A DNA stretch of 64,000 nucleotides from Montifringilla adamsi (Eukaryota > Chordata > Aves > Passeriformes > Passeridae). Position numbers and translations under genes: made by a program. Shown piece by piece: positions 13,521 through 24,500 of the stretch (its first letter is position 1; each line of letters begins with the position of its first letter). The notes beneath the pieces are model-generated. The model did not search any database, had not been told where the DNA came from, and worked only from the letters and a program-made list of their open reading frames with translations. The stretch covers positions 585,034-649,033 of the forward strand of contig JAGGNK010006604.1 in the NCBI GenBank assembly GCA_017590115.1, read 5' to 3'.

Positions 13521-14265
13521 CACGGGAAGTGTGTTGGTCCTGGGTTGGGGCATTTTCATGATTCAGTCAAAAAACACCCTCAATGCTGAGAAATACGCAT
13601 TTCTGGTCATAAGCTTTACTTCAGTTGACATCCTCCTCCATGCGTTTATCTGAATGGGACAAAGGCCACTTACGAGCAATTAGTCTGATTGGTGAAAGTC
13701 TTTTACAGTCATGACAGTACAAATCACTACAGCAAAAGGCCACTATACACAGATGTCATGATGTTATTAGTCTGTTGTCACTATGTCCAAGACACAGAAT
13801 ATTTTATAAGAGAAAACATTTTGAAATGACAGAAGTGCACCAATCAGCCATTACTTATATTTTCATACATGAGCTTTGGAGGAAAAGTTATTTTTCCAAG
13901 GCTTGCAAATAAAAGTACCCTTTCAAAAAATGGCTTAAGACCTCAAAAGCATACGGCTCATTTATTTATGAGTGAATTAATGTCCACAGATCATGGAAGT
14001 TGTTGCTCTGCTTGTATGGAAATGTAAACCAATAATCTGTGCATTAGTGAAGGTACATGCCTCTTACATACATGGTCTGTGCATCATCCACTCTTGTAGA
14101 GGTGGCTGCCTTGGCTAGTTTCAAGAAAACTAAATCAGGCATATTTACAACCTCATCCACCCTCCTAGTGGTATCAGTTCAGGCCAATCACTCCAATAAT
14201 TACTGAATTTCACATATGTAGTTTTGTCTGCTAGTAGTGGAAATACTGGGGGGAGTTACTCCTCT

Positions 14266-14286
14266 CCCCCCCCCCCCCCCCCCCCC
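14266..14286. repeat. Homopolymer run of 21 C
   Basis: Uninterrupted C tract (G on the other strand), flanked by CTCT and AATA. It could form a G-quadruplex, and it is also a place where assembly length is unreliable. Confidence 0.95.
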
Positions 14287-14375
14287 AATATATTGAATTG
14301 CTAGAATTTATACTTTTAAATATTATATTTTAAAATGAGTACTTGCTTCCTTCAGTCATCCCATTTTATCAGAGT

Positions 14376-14435
14376 GGGCAGAGGTTTATGATTCTGATTT
14401 ATGATCATAAACCTGGGCAGAGGTTTATGATTCTG
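14376..14435. repeat. 21-bp perfect direct repeat with an internal inverted repeat
   Basis: The same 21 bases occur at 14376-14396 and 14415-14435. Between them GTTTATGAT-like and ATCATAAAC sequences form a 9-bp inverted repeat. It is a local duplication of unknown origin. Confidence 0.85.
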
Positions 14436-14916
14436 TGCACTGCTCATGGACTACAAATTTAATGAGAGTTCCTTCTTAACCTCGTCTTCCTATCCTCTAG
14501 GCCATTTACCTAGCCTAGCTACCCAAGATGCCTGTCTGTGTTCCAGGAAATGGACCTCAAGTAAATACCTGATATGGAAAAGGGTTGACATACTTTGCTA
14601 TCTAAGAAGAAATTATTTAATCTCTGATGTTGACTAGGAAAACAATTCAGACAATCTCACCTGCAGAAGAAAGATCTCCTTGTGTCAAAGACTGAGTCGA
14701 ACATGAGAAAAGCAGCGTAGGACAGCTTTGTAAGAAGGAAGGAGGTGTACTAATGTCTTCTGGCTCATTCTGATAAGGTATGGCAACCTAAAGGTAGCAG
14801 GGCATGACCGGATTTGATAGTCAGAGCTTAAGTAGCATGCTTGAGGAAGTTTCAGTTATTACTCTTCAGTGTTCTTCTGTTGCCCTTGTGCAGGGGAATG
14901 TATCTATATATAGCTG

Positions 14917-14982
14917 TATTGGTTTGGCATGGCCTCATGGGTGCCTGGCATTGGGCCAGTGTCAAACCACAACAACAGCCTA
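14917..14982 (+). mobile_element. Possible heavily deleted LTR (both ends only)
   Basis: TGTATTGGTTTGGCATGGCC resembles the 5' end of avian ERVL LTRs and GTCAAACCACAACAACAG resembles their 3' end, with about 25 bases between them. It could be an LTR collapsed by deletion, but the matches are short. Confidence 0.25.
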
Positions 14983-15081
14983 CCTTCAAGAATGAATATT
15001 GGAATCTCAACAATAAAAAACATAGGTAATACAGGTAGTATAGCCTCTTCTACAAATAAATATCTAAGATACATAAGTATC

Positions 15082-15128
15082 ACATATTATATATTGCATA
15101 TATATATATATGTTAAATATATATAATA
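15082..15128. repeat. AT-rich TA-type microsatellite
   Basis: Imperfect TA repeats (CATATATATATATATG core). Similar short TA tracts lie at about 5,520-5,580 and 27,974-28,000. Confidence 0.85.
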
Positions 15129-18100
15129 CAGAGCTTACACAATGTCTATATTGTGTCTATACTATACAGTTTATATAATGTAGTATTTATATCCTCGAGG
15201 AGAAGTAACTTTTTACTTCTACTACTTCTACTACAGAGCTTCTACTGCTACTGACTACCAGAACCAAGGAACAACTTTAAAATACACTAAAATGAAAGAC
15301 AAAACTTGCTAAAAAGCATTCAAAAGGTTAGAATAGTGCTAAAAACTACAAGATAGCTATTCAGATAGATAGAAGGCTATGTAAGGAGGCCACTTTGAGA
15401 CAGAGCAGATAATTTTTGCATATTCATGTTTCTCTGAAGGGTCTGAGATATACCAGAAGGAAGTCACCAGGACTAGATAGAATGAAAAGGTCAGTAACTA
15501 CAAACAAGGAGTAATATTCCTATATTCCTATAACCTATCAAAGTAGGGAACAATTGTGTTCAAGTGAGTAAATCATAAAGGATCACAAAATTTGGCATGT
15601 TAAGTGTGAAAGAACAGTAAGGCAGGCAAAAAAAAAGAGTTTGACCATTAATTTGCAAAAAAGTATGGATGCCAAAAAGAATATTTTGTCTAAAGGCCAA
15701 GAGGAGGAACAGAATATGTAGAGTTAATAGGATATTTTCCTTAAGTCTTCTATGCACATATAGACTTGAAGGTGATAAGCATTTTCACAATTTTTTGAAA
15801 ATACTTCCGATGAAAATCCATAAAACTGCTGACCTTGCCTCTGAATGTTGCAAATACTGAAAACTACAATAATGCAGACAGATTTGGAATATGTGGTATA
15901 TTGGAAAGTATAATTTTTGTAAAGAGAAGTCAAGGCTCAGAGAACTACTGAAGACTTCCCAAGGAGCCAGAAGACGTGAAAAGGAGGGCATAAAGCTGAT
16001 TTTCAAGTTATTTGGTTTTCTGAAAACATTCCATATGGCTCCTCATGAAAAAAGTTTTAAACAAAATAAGCCACCATAGAGGGAAAAGTTCTTTTATGGC
16101 TGAAAATTGTTAAAGGGTGTTAGAATGGTCTATCATTTCTTGCAGCTCCAGGACCCTTCCCGTCCTGCCCTGCCACTGGAGCCCATGCTGGTGCCTGGGA
16201 ATGGAGGGTCCCTGCCAGGCAGAGTGACTGCTGCTGCCTTCCTGTTTGTGGTGCACAGTCTACAACAGCACCTACATGCAGGACTCACCCTCAGCTCCAG
16301 CACAGAGCACAGGCAGCCATGTCCTCTCCTCTTCCTGGGCTGGCAGAGACAAAAGGTCACTAGTGCAGGCACACATTCCCTGGATGCCCAAGCACATGCC
16401 CAAGCACATTCACCCGGTACCCCTGGCCAGATCCCAGCCTCCTTACCTGCCTCAGGAGTGCCTATTTCCAGGCTAATTCAGCTTGATGCTTGTTGCAAAC
16501 ATATTGCATTCACATATCCCATAGGCACTCCACAGGTTGCCATGGATGAAATGATGGATCCCTGCCTGCCTGATGACCTGATGTCTCCTACCCATTGGCA
16601 AGTCCAGCTTGAAGTTTGCCAGGACATGAGAAACGCACACCCACCGTGGCACCCTCAGCATCCAGCACCAGGCATGCAAGCTGTGACGTGGTCATGCTCC
16701 AGCTACTGGTGCTGAACCCCTCTCTCACCTCACCCACAGCAGTCCCTCCCAGTAGAAGATTTTCAGGACACACAATCACTGTACCCACCTCAGCAGCTGG
16801 CAGCTAAGACCTCCAATCGCTCCAGTAGCAGATAATGAGACCTCCCCAACACCAGCAGCACCAGTGGGCACCCTACATTCCCAAATGTAACCTTGGTACT
16901 AAATCCACTCATGGAGGACCCTCAGTAGTTACCACTTTATCCTTACAACACACATACACATGGGAGAGTGAGATTGGGCTCAGTCAGACAAGTGTACCTA
17001 CTCCCCTTTTTAATATTGACTGGTCCATTTAATGGTCCATTCTTTATTTTCTCCTCTGTTCTTCCAGATGCACTTCCTCTGCACATTCCTTCATTAGTTT
17101 GAATAGCTCCACACGTTCATTTCCAACATTATGGACCCTCACATTTGCATCTTATCAGGTGCAAAGTCCCAGTTTGCCTGCAGTTTATTGAGAGGCAGTT
17201 TGTTTCTTGTCTTTGTCACTGTTATCTTTGACTGTCAAGTGTGTGTCTCCATATTTTGTTTATTGCTTTCCACCTTTTCTTGTTATCTCACTTGTCAAGA
17301 CTTTTGATCAGATAGTCTTACTGAAATAAACATTCCTCATCAGTTAGTATGACTGATTGGTGTGTCATCCCTGACTCCCTTACCATTTGTCAGTCAGGTC
17401 TTTCATGTTCTTGTTTATGGCTTCCTCCATTTCTGCACTGAAAAGGTTCATGACCAGATATCCTTAAAGAAGCACACATTTTCCTTCCACATAACCTTAT
17501 GAAAAGTGTTGTTTTTTTTTTTATATCTGAAGACTAATCAAAACATTTTTAATTGGTGAGGTCACCCATAGACTCTCGAAGGCTTGTATGTTGAGACTCT
17601 TGTTCCAGATACCCACCAAAGATTTAAAAAAGGAGAGGAATACTGAAGTGGGAAAATCTGATGCCAATGGTTATGGGGCTGAAAGAATTTCAGATAAGCT
17701 CAGGACAAATAAAATGTAAAATGGCATGGACAAGGGGTGCAGAGAAATAAGTACATACAAAGATGAGCTTTGAGTTGACCATTACATCCCACATCCTGTT
17801 ATCACAGATAATACATGAACATTTTCACTTTGATGTTCAGAGGAATTTTAAAAAAGGGTAACAGAAAATCACACAAAAAGACCACAGAAGTTATACTCTT
17901 ATTTTTTTGCAAGAACATGAGTAACTTTATGATTCTGATTCTTTGACACAAAGCTAAGACATTGCAGAAAGTACTCAAAGATGATTATTCACCTTGGAAA
18001 AGGAATTGCTCTTTGGATATCAATACATTTTTTTATCAAATCTGAGACCCAAGTGCCTGTTTGAATTCAAGTAATAGGGACCACAAATGAATTTATCAGA

Positions 18101-19787
18101 TGCCTGATTAAAAAGAAGCAACCTGAAGTAGTTCTTCATACTGTAGAAACTAAGCTGTGGTTCCCAACACATTCAAAAAGCAATCAGTCAAGTTAATGGA
18201 GGAGACATCTATGAAGGATTATTAAACACAAAGGCATCACGTCCAGCTCAGGAAACTTATAAATTGAAAAATTTTTGGAGGGTAGAAAAAATTTAGAAAA
18301 AAAAATTGTAAGATCACTACATTATTGGTAAATGACCTGAAACCATTTCCTGACCGTTCTACATTGCACTACCATAAACTGGATACTATGCCAAATGGAT
18401 CTTTGGTCTGACCTAGTACAAGTCTTGTTAATTCCATGGCAAAATGAGCTTCAGCTATTCATGTTGTAAACGGCCTCGCTGTCACATGAATGTTAGATGA
18501 AAATCTCAATCGCCACCTTCTAGTGCTCGTATTCTCAATCCCAGTATTCTTCTTCCAGAATCTCCAACCCAAGATGTCTCCCCCTCTTTACTTTTGCACT
18601 GCATGTGCCTCAATAGGGCTATTATCTCAGCTAGTGTTTCTAAAGTCTACATACAATTCAACAAGCAACAGCTACAATCATTTTTGAATTCTGTCTTTAT
18701 TACGCAGGCATAAGTTCTGTCAGCTGTTATGAAAACTGAACTCTTGGGATTTAAGACATGTTTTGCTTCATGTTTTGTCATTTGCTGCACTTACTAAAGT
18801 CTTACTATAAAATTAGCGTCTACATTGTATCAATACACATTTACATGGTTAGGTTCTTGTATACTATTAAATGTTAGCATTGGTATGGTCTTACAGAGCC
18901 ACAAACGGAGTTTTACAATATAAATGTTTATTAAAATCCCACCCACCATAGTATCTCGGTGGTGCTTATGTGGTACCTCACCTTTAGTCAGCTTGGGCTG
19001 GCAGAGTTCTAACTTCACTGTTCTGGGCTCTAACCTGCAAGAGTTAAATTCATTTCCGAGAGGTATGTTCACTACAACTGGACTTTTATTAACATCTGAT
19101 TCTACAAGAAGAAATGTACCAAACAATATATCTTGAAGATTTTTAGGCTAAAGTGCCAGCTGCAGCATGTTTAGTGCAAAAATGTCCTAGTTACTTCCTT
19201 TACACATGACTAGGCCTACCTCTCTTTCTTAATGATCAACTTGTTTTCATATTTCATGCAAGCAAATTCATGCTTGTCTAACTAAGCACTGGTTTCGTAA
19301 AACAGTCCTGAAAAAGTCTCACCATACTTTAAAAAAAAATCAGGACAGGTGATTTTTATATTAAGGCAAGGTTCAAAACTGATCTTCTCTGGTTTCTACT
19401 GACTTTCTGTTTCTTCAGAAAGTCAATAGAGAGCAAAACTATTACAGGATGCCACTGATGTTTTTTGTTTTTTCTCAAGCTCTGTACATCTGTCCCTTCT
19501 CCTTCCTTACAGTTCATGTTCGATAGTCGCATAAATGTAATCCAGTGTGGTTTGATGACATTAAGGAAAAATATTTGGTTTGTATACATATAGTAGTTAA
19601 ATAAAAAATTTTCAAGACTTAGAGCAGCTATGACTTTGTGATTAAATAAGACTGAAAATTTGACATTAAGTACTGTTTGTGATACCCAGGAATTAAACAA
19701 TCTAAAATATAATTGAAAATATTTTATTTCAAGTATCATATTATCTTGATTTTAGGTCATTCAGAGTTTTCCATAGAGATGCTTTCC

Positions 19788-19805
19788 TTTTTTTTTTTTT
19801 TTTTT
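19788..19805. repeat. Poly(T) tract of 18
   Basis: Uninterrupted T run followed by TTTC-rich sequence in the SLC44A5-ACADM interval. A similar T run lies at about 53,202-53,218. Confidence 0.9.
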
Positions 19806-20334
19806 CTTTCCTTTCAATAAATTTATTGTTTTAAAAAACATGAAAAATCTGGGAAAAAAACCCTAACCACCCACCCTGAGCCCCCCAACTAAATCCCAAG
19901 ACAACCCAAGACAAAAATCACAAGAGCTTGCAACAGAAATTTAGAAAAAAATGTTGGGTTTAAGATGTTTTAAGTTACTGTTGTATCAGGGATCAAAGAA
20001 AAGCAAAACAGGTCATAATTCTACTAAGAAGTTGCCATGCTTGTTATATTACACTACATCAAAAATTATTCTGCTTTAGAGATTGTGAATTCAGGACCTA
20101 CATGCTCAATTTTACTATGTTTGTTTTGTGCAGTAACTTCAGTAACTCTTAATACATAAATCACTGCAGAAAATTTCCTTTGCTTTCCATTTCTGAAGCA
20201 AAAGTTCATTAACAAATGGTAAAATCCTGTTTGTTTTTAACAATTTAAGAAACTCCAAACCTGTAAAACACTTAAAATTACTAATAAAAAATAACACTTC
20301 AGCCTAGAATACAGTTGCTAACTTTAAGGGATAA

Positions 20335-20810
20335 GCATCCTGGCTCTGGCCAGGACCAGGTTAATTTTTGCAGTTGCCAGAAGGCACATGACCATGACCC
20401 AGAGGTTATTCTTTATCACCTCACCATTCTTAGGGTGAGAGGAAGGGGCTGCTTCTGGTTGGAGTAGTCAGGATTAATGAGCATTTTTCCTATGAATCAC
20501 TCTCTTTTGCATACTTTTATTATTACTGTTACAGTTATTGGTATTTTTTCTTATCTCATTGCTGTTTCCAGTAAATTGTTCTTATCTCAACTCATGACCT
20601 TTTGTGTCTCCAGTTCTCCTCTCCAGCCTACCACAGGGGGAGTGAGAGTGATTTGAAGAGTCACAGTGGGAACTCTAAATCAGGGAGTACCATTTCTAAA
20701 CTACAACATTACAAAACAACCCTTTATCTAACATTACACAATGTTTATTTATACTTTTATATGTTTAGTGGAGGAGCATGGAAAAATATTAATCTGCAGA
20801 AATGAAATTC
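20335..20810 (+). mobile_element. Avian ERVL-like solo LTR fragment
   Basis: Structure follows avian ERVL-type LTRs: a 5' part with GGCTCTGGCCAGGACCAGG and GTTAATTTTTGCAG, and a middle part with CAGTAAATTGTTCTTATCTC. A 3' part with CTCATGACCTTTTGTGT and CTCTCCAGCCTACCACAGGG follows. It is strongly diverged, with no retroviral gene visible beside it. A related second piece lies at 20,970-21,088. Confidence 0.5.
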
Positions 20811-20969
20811 AGAGATATGTTATTAACTGACTGCGCAAACTCAGATTATGACTAAGCAGGGTCAAATCTTGTGCACATAATCCATTTAGCTTGCTCCTGT
20901 AAGAATGTGTCTCCCTCCATGTTTTATCATTGGATTTATTGCCCTGAATACCCTTCCATGAAACAGACG

Positions 20970-21088
20970 CTGAATTCCTCTCTTCAGCCTGCCATAGGAG
21001 GAGGGGAAGAAGGAACTAGTGAGTGGCAGCATAGTTTGGAGAGTCTCAGCATCAGCAATATATTGGGGAATACCATTCCCATACCATG
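20970..21088 (+). mobile_element. Second LTR-like fragment, partial repeat of the preceding one
   Basis: CCTCTCTTCAGCCTGCCATA and the end GGGGAATACCATTCCCATAC parallel CCTCTCCAGCCTACCACAGG and GGGAGTACCATTTCTAAAC in the neighbouring LTR fragment about 350 bases upstream. This suggests a duplicated or second inserted LTR end. The match is short and diverged. Confidence 0.35.
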
Positions 21089-23889
21089 ATGATGAGCAGT
21101 AGTTTGTAATATAATAATCTTACTGTGTTTACTGTAAACACTTACTGTGTTTACATTTACTTACTGAAATGCTAAGTTATGCATTTCAGCAATAAGCATC
21201 ACGCATTCTGCTGGTTAATATATGAGAGAGTATTCTAGGTTAATAAAGCAACATACTGTGCAGTATATAATTCTTACTGTAGTAAAAGTTATCAGAGGAA
21301 TATTAATTAAGAAATATGGCACAGTATTAAGCATTTGAAAAACGAAAGGCAGATTTCCTGCTTCAGAGAGACATGCAAAAAACTCTAAGTACACCTTGTG
21401 GAGATTTCTATCTATTCTCACTCCTTATGTAAATAAGTTTGAACCTCAAAGTTCTACTATTTCAGGCTTTGACAATAACTTTGCCATCCTTCATACCCCT
21501 CTAATCCCAAGCATTTAGTAGACATGGATCATCTGGGCTTTAAATTTTCTCCTCCAGATTGGCTTTGGGAAAACTATGTTGACAACATATTGCCAAAAGA
21601 ATTCTCATTTGTTTACCCAAGGAGATGTGAAGAAAGGTAGCAAGAAAACAATCTGAAGGAGAGAAGGAAGGTAAGTGAAAGCTGCATAGTGAGCAGCTGA
21701 TTTTAAAACCTTAATCTACTTTTTCCTTCATTTAGTGGAAATCTCCTGGAATACCTTTTTCTTGGCTCTATGCACTCTTTCCTTTCTTTTTCTGGAACAA
21801 TTTCCGTTTTTTAACGTCTACAACCCTGCAGGAGATCACAGATGGTTAGCAGCTTTTTACTACAGAAGCTTACTTCCAGGAAGTACTGACATCTCTCTTC
21901 AGAAGCAAGTAGCAAATTTCACTTGCAAAGATGTTTCTAGCGTAAGGCAAACCAGGATGACATCAAATGTTATGGTGTATTGCTGACTCAGTTTCTTCAA
22001 TTTGATAGTTTCAGACAACAACCTTCTCAGTCTTTGTCTACATGAACAGTTCAGTTCAGGTGAGGAGTGTAGTTTTGAGGGGAGTTTCCAAATTGTCCCT
22101 GCTTACGGTGTCTTACTTGATTCACAGAGAGATCTCAAAGCACATGAACTGATTTTTGGATAAAATTTACTTGAAGACATGGTCTCAGTGCACCTAAAGT
22201 ATTCCAACCCCTTACTAGGGAACACTCAGTCAAGCCAGAAGTAAAAAAACTCCAAAATGTTCTTGAGATCTTGAATACAACATGTCACTGTATAAATCAA
22301 ACAGCATTGTTCTGCATTACTTCCTGATGTCAACATTCTCTCAGGGTACTGATGTATTCAATCTCCCTGCCTTAGGGATGTCCTCAACCCCATTCAAAAC
22401 TGTCTCTTCACCTCAAAAAAGACCTTATCTACTACTGAAGGGCTATGGATCCTAAAGCATCTCAAAAGCATCTAGAAATAATATTTCATTTCTGATCACT
22501 GTAAGATTTGGACCACTTCCTGCAGCTAGCAATTATGTTTAGTATATAGCATTCTTACAGGTGTTCAATCATGATCAGTCAGCTGAAGTTGCTTGTTACA
22601 TGACAGGATGTATTACATACAACATCAGTTTTTTATACGTACTCTGAACCCATCTATGCATCTTAAGAATTTTGATGTGTGCCATTTTAGAATATGCACA
22701 GTATAATCCATGCCACAAATCAAAAATTAAAACTTTAAAGCTTTCAAATGAGATTAGTGTATTTCCTTATATATCATCACAACACAGTGTTGCGATGATA
22801 AATAAACTGAGAAATACAAAGATATTGTATACACATAAACCACACAAATAGTTAAATAATCTATAGACAGAAAATGTACTGCTCAGTAATGAAATTCCCT
22901 CACTATATTCAGAACCATGATCTATGGAAGAGAATCCTATATAAAATGGAACACAAAATACAGACTTTGAGTACTGGTATTTTACAGACACACTGCAACT
23001 TTACATTCAAAAGATATGGTGTACTTGAAACAGGAACATACAGAATCTTCAAAAATACTTAAGCAACACAGAGTTTTAAATTATGCTCATGTCTTTTACT
23101 CCATTGCCCTTAAGGTACAGGGAAAAAAAAAATCTCCTGATATTAGAGTGAAAAAGTAGCAGCCTACGCACTGAATCAAAGCTGCCCACATGCCTCCCTT
23201 AGGTAATCACTTGCAATCACAACAGTATGAAGTCTATAAAACATTACAATCATCTCCTTTCACACAGTTGATAAATATGTCTGTAAATAACTTTTAAATG
23301 GCTAATTTTCTATCAAACTGTTTCTTTGGTATTAACTACAAAATCAATACTCTCAACTGTCAGAAACAAAACAAGCAACTAAGAGCCAAATATAAAAAGG
23401 CAATAATGATGCAAAAATATTTGTTGCATACTATTTTGTATTATTATGCAAAATAAAATGTTATTCAAAATCTACCTTCCAGAAAAATACTTTATTAATT
23501 TTGTTGAAATTTCACACCAAATAAGAAATTCACAGAGAAATCAATGGCTGCCATTTTTCTTGGAATCCTTGTTTTAATAAACCCCTAAATAACACTGCTG
23601 TGAAAAACAGTACCGTTCAAAAGCATATATTTTATGCACCACAGATAATTGCCAAACGCATTGTTTTCCTTTAAGATACAACCGGAATTAAGAGCATTTA
23701 TAAGCACATTTTATGTAAGTACCAACACAGTTGATAGTTACAACTCCCGTGCGCCAGGCCCAGTCACTCTCCAGTTCTCGGCACACCTCCGAAACATGAG
23801 TTTACGACTCCCTGAGGCGCAAATTACAGTAGAACTGCCTACACGTGCTTTTCTGCTAACAGATGAATGGTGTACGCGATTGGAGCCAG
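21089..23889. other. Intergenic DNA upstream of ACADM
   Basis: AT-rich sequence with only short overlapping open frames. No gene, RNA or clear mobile element was recognised up to the ACADM CpG island. Confidence 0.6.
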
Positions 23890-24500
23890 CCTAGGACACT
23901 CAGCAAAGAGGCAGCGAAGCGGCCAACCTGGGACACGCACAGGCCCGAGCCGGGGCCAACGGGCCGGCCGCCACAGGGCGCGGCGCTCCTCCCACGAGCG
24001 AGCGGACGAACGGGCCCGCGCCGGAGGCTCCCCTCGCGGGAGCAGAGCAAGGCGGGGCGGGGCGGTGGAATCCAGGGCTTCCCCAGCCCCTCGGCTCTAC
24101 GGGCGGCCCGCGTGGCACCGCCCCGGCCGCCCGAGCACCGCCCCGCCGGAGCTGCTGCGGCTGCCGGGCTCTCCCGCCGAGATGGCTGCGCTGAGGGCAA
24201 CGCGGGTGAGCGGCCGGGGCGGGTGAACGCTTGGGGAACACAAGACCCAGGGAGAGGCACGGGACAGAACGGACCGGACCGGACCGGACCAGACCAGACC
24301 AGACCAGACCGGACTGAACCGAACCGAACCGAGGCGCTGCCGGTGCTGGCGGCTGGGGGAGCCCGGGCGGCGGGGAAGGGCCGCGGGATCGCAGAGGGCG
24401 AAGGGCGGAAGAGGCAGGGCCAGCCCGCGTTCCGCCTGCCGTGACCGTCGGGACAGCTGCAGGCGTAGGGGCTGCCCCGGTGGGGAGAGCCGGCGAGGCT
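23890..24500 (+). promoter_or_regulatory. CpG island promoter of ACADM
   Basis: GC-rich, CpG-dense block with several GC-box motifs (GGGCGGGGCGG near 24,054 and CCGCCCC before the start). It covers ACADM exon 1 and the beginning of intron 1, including the pentanucleotide repeat. No TATA box was seen close to the ATG, which fits a housekeeping promoter. Confidence 0.8.

Larger units (their letters stand above)
13521..20334. other. Intergenic DNA, no gene recognised
   Basis: Mostly AT-rich. A patch at about 16,130-16,990 is GC-richer and carries a 202-codon open frame (16,107-16,715 plus) of low-complexity Pro/Ser/His composition with no recognised domain. Poly-C, direct-repeat and TA tracts are listed separately. 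Confidence 0.6.

Noticed and set aside
18830..19126. 98-codon minus-strand frame in the ACADM upstream gap
   Set aside because: No splice borders in useful positions and no recognised family; length is within what AT-rich DNA gives by chance.
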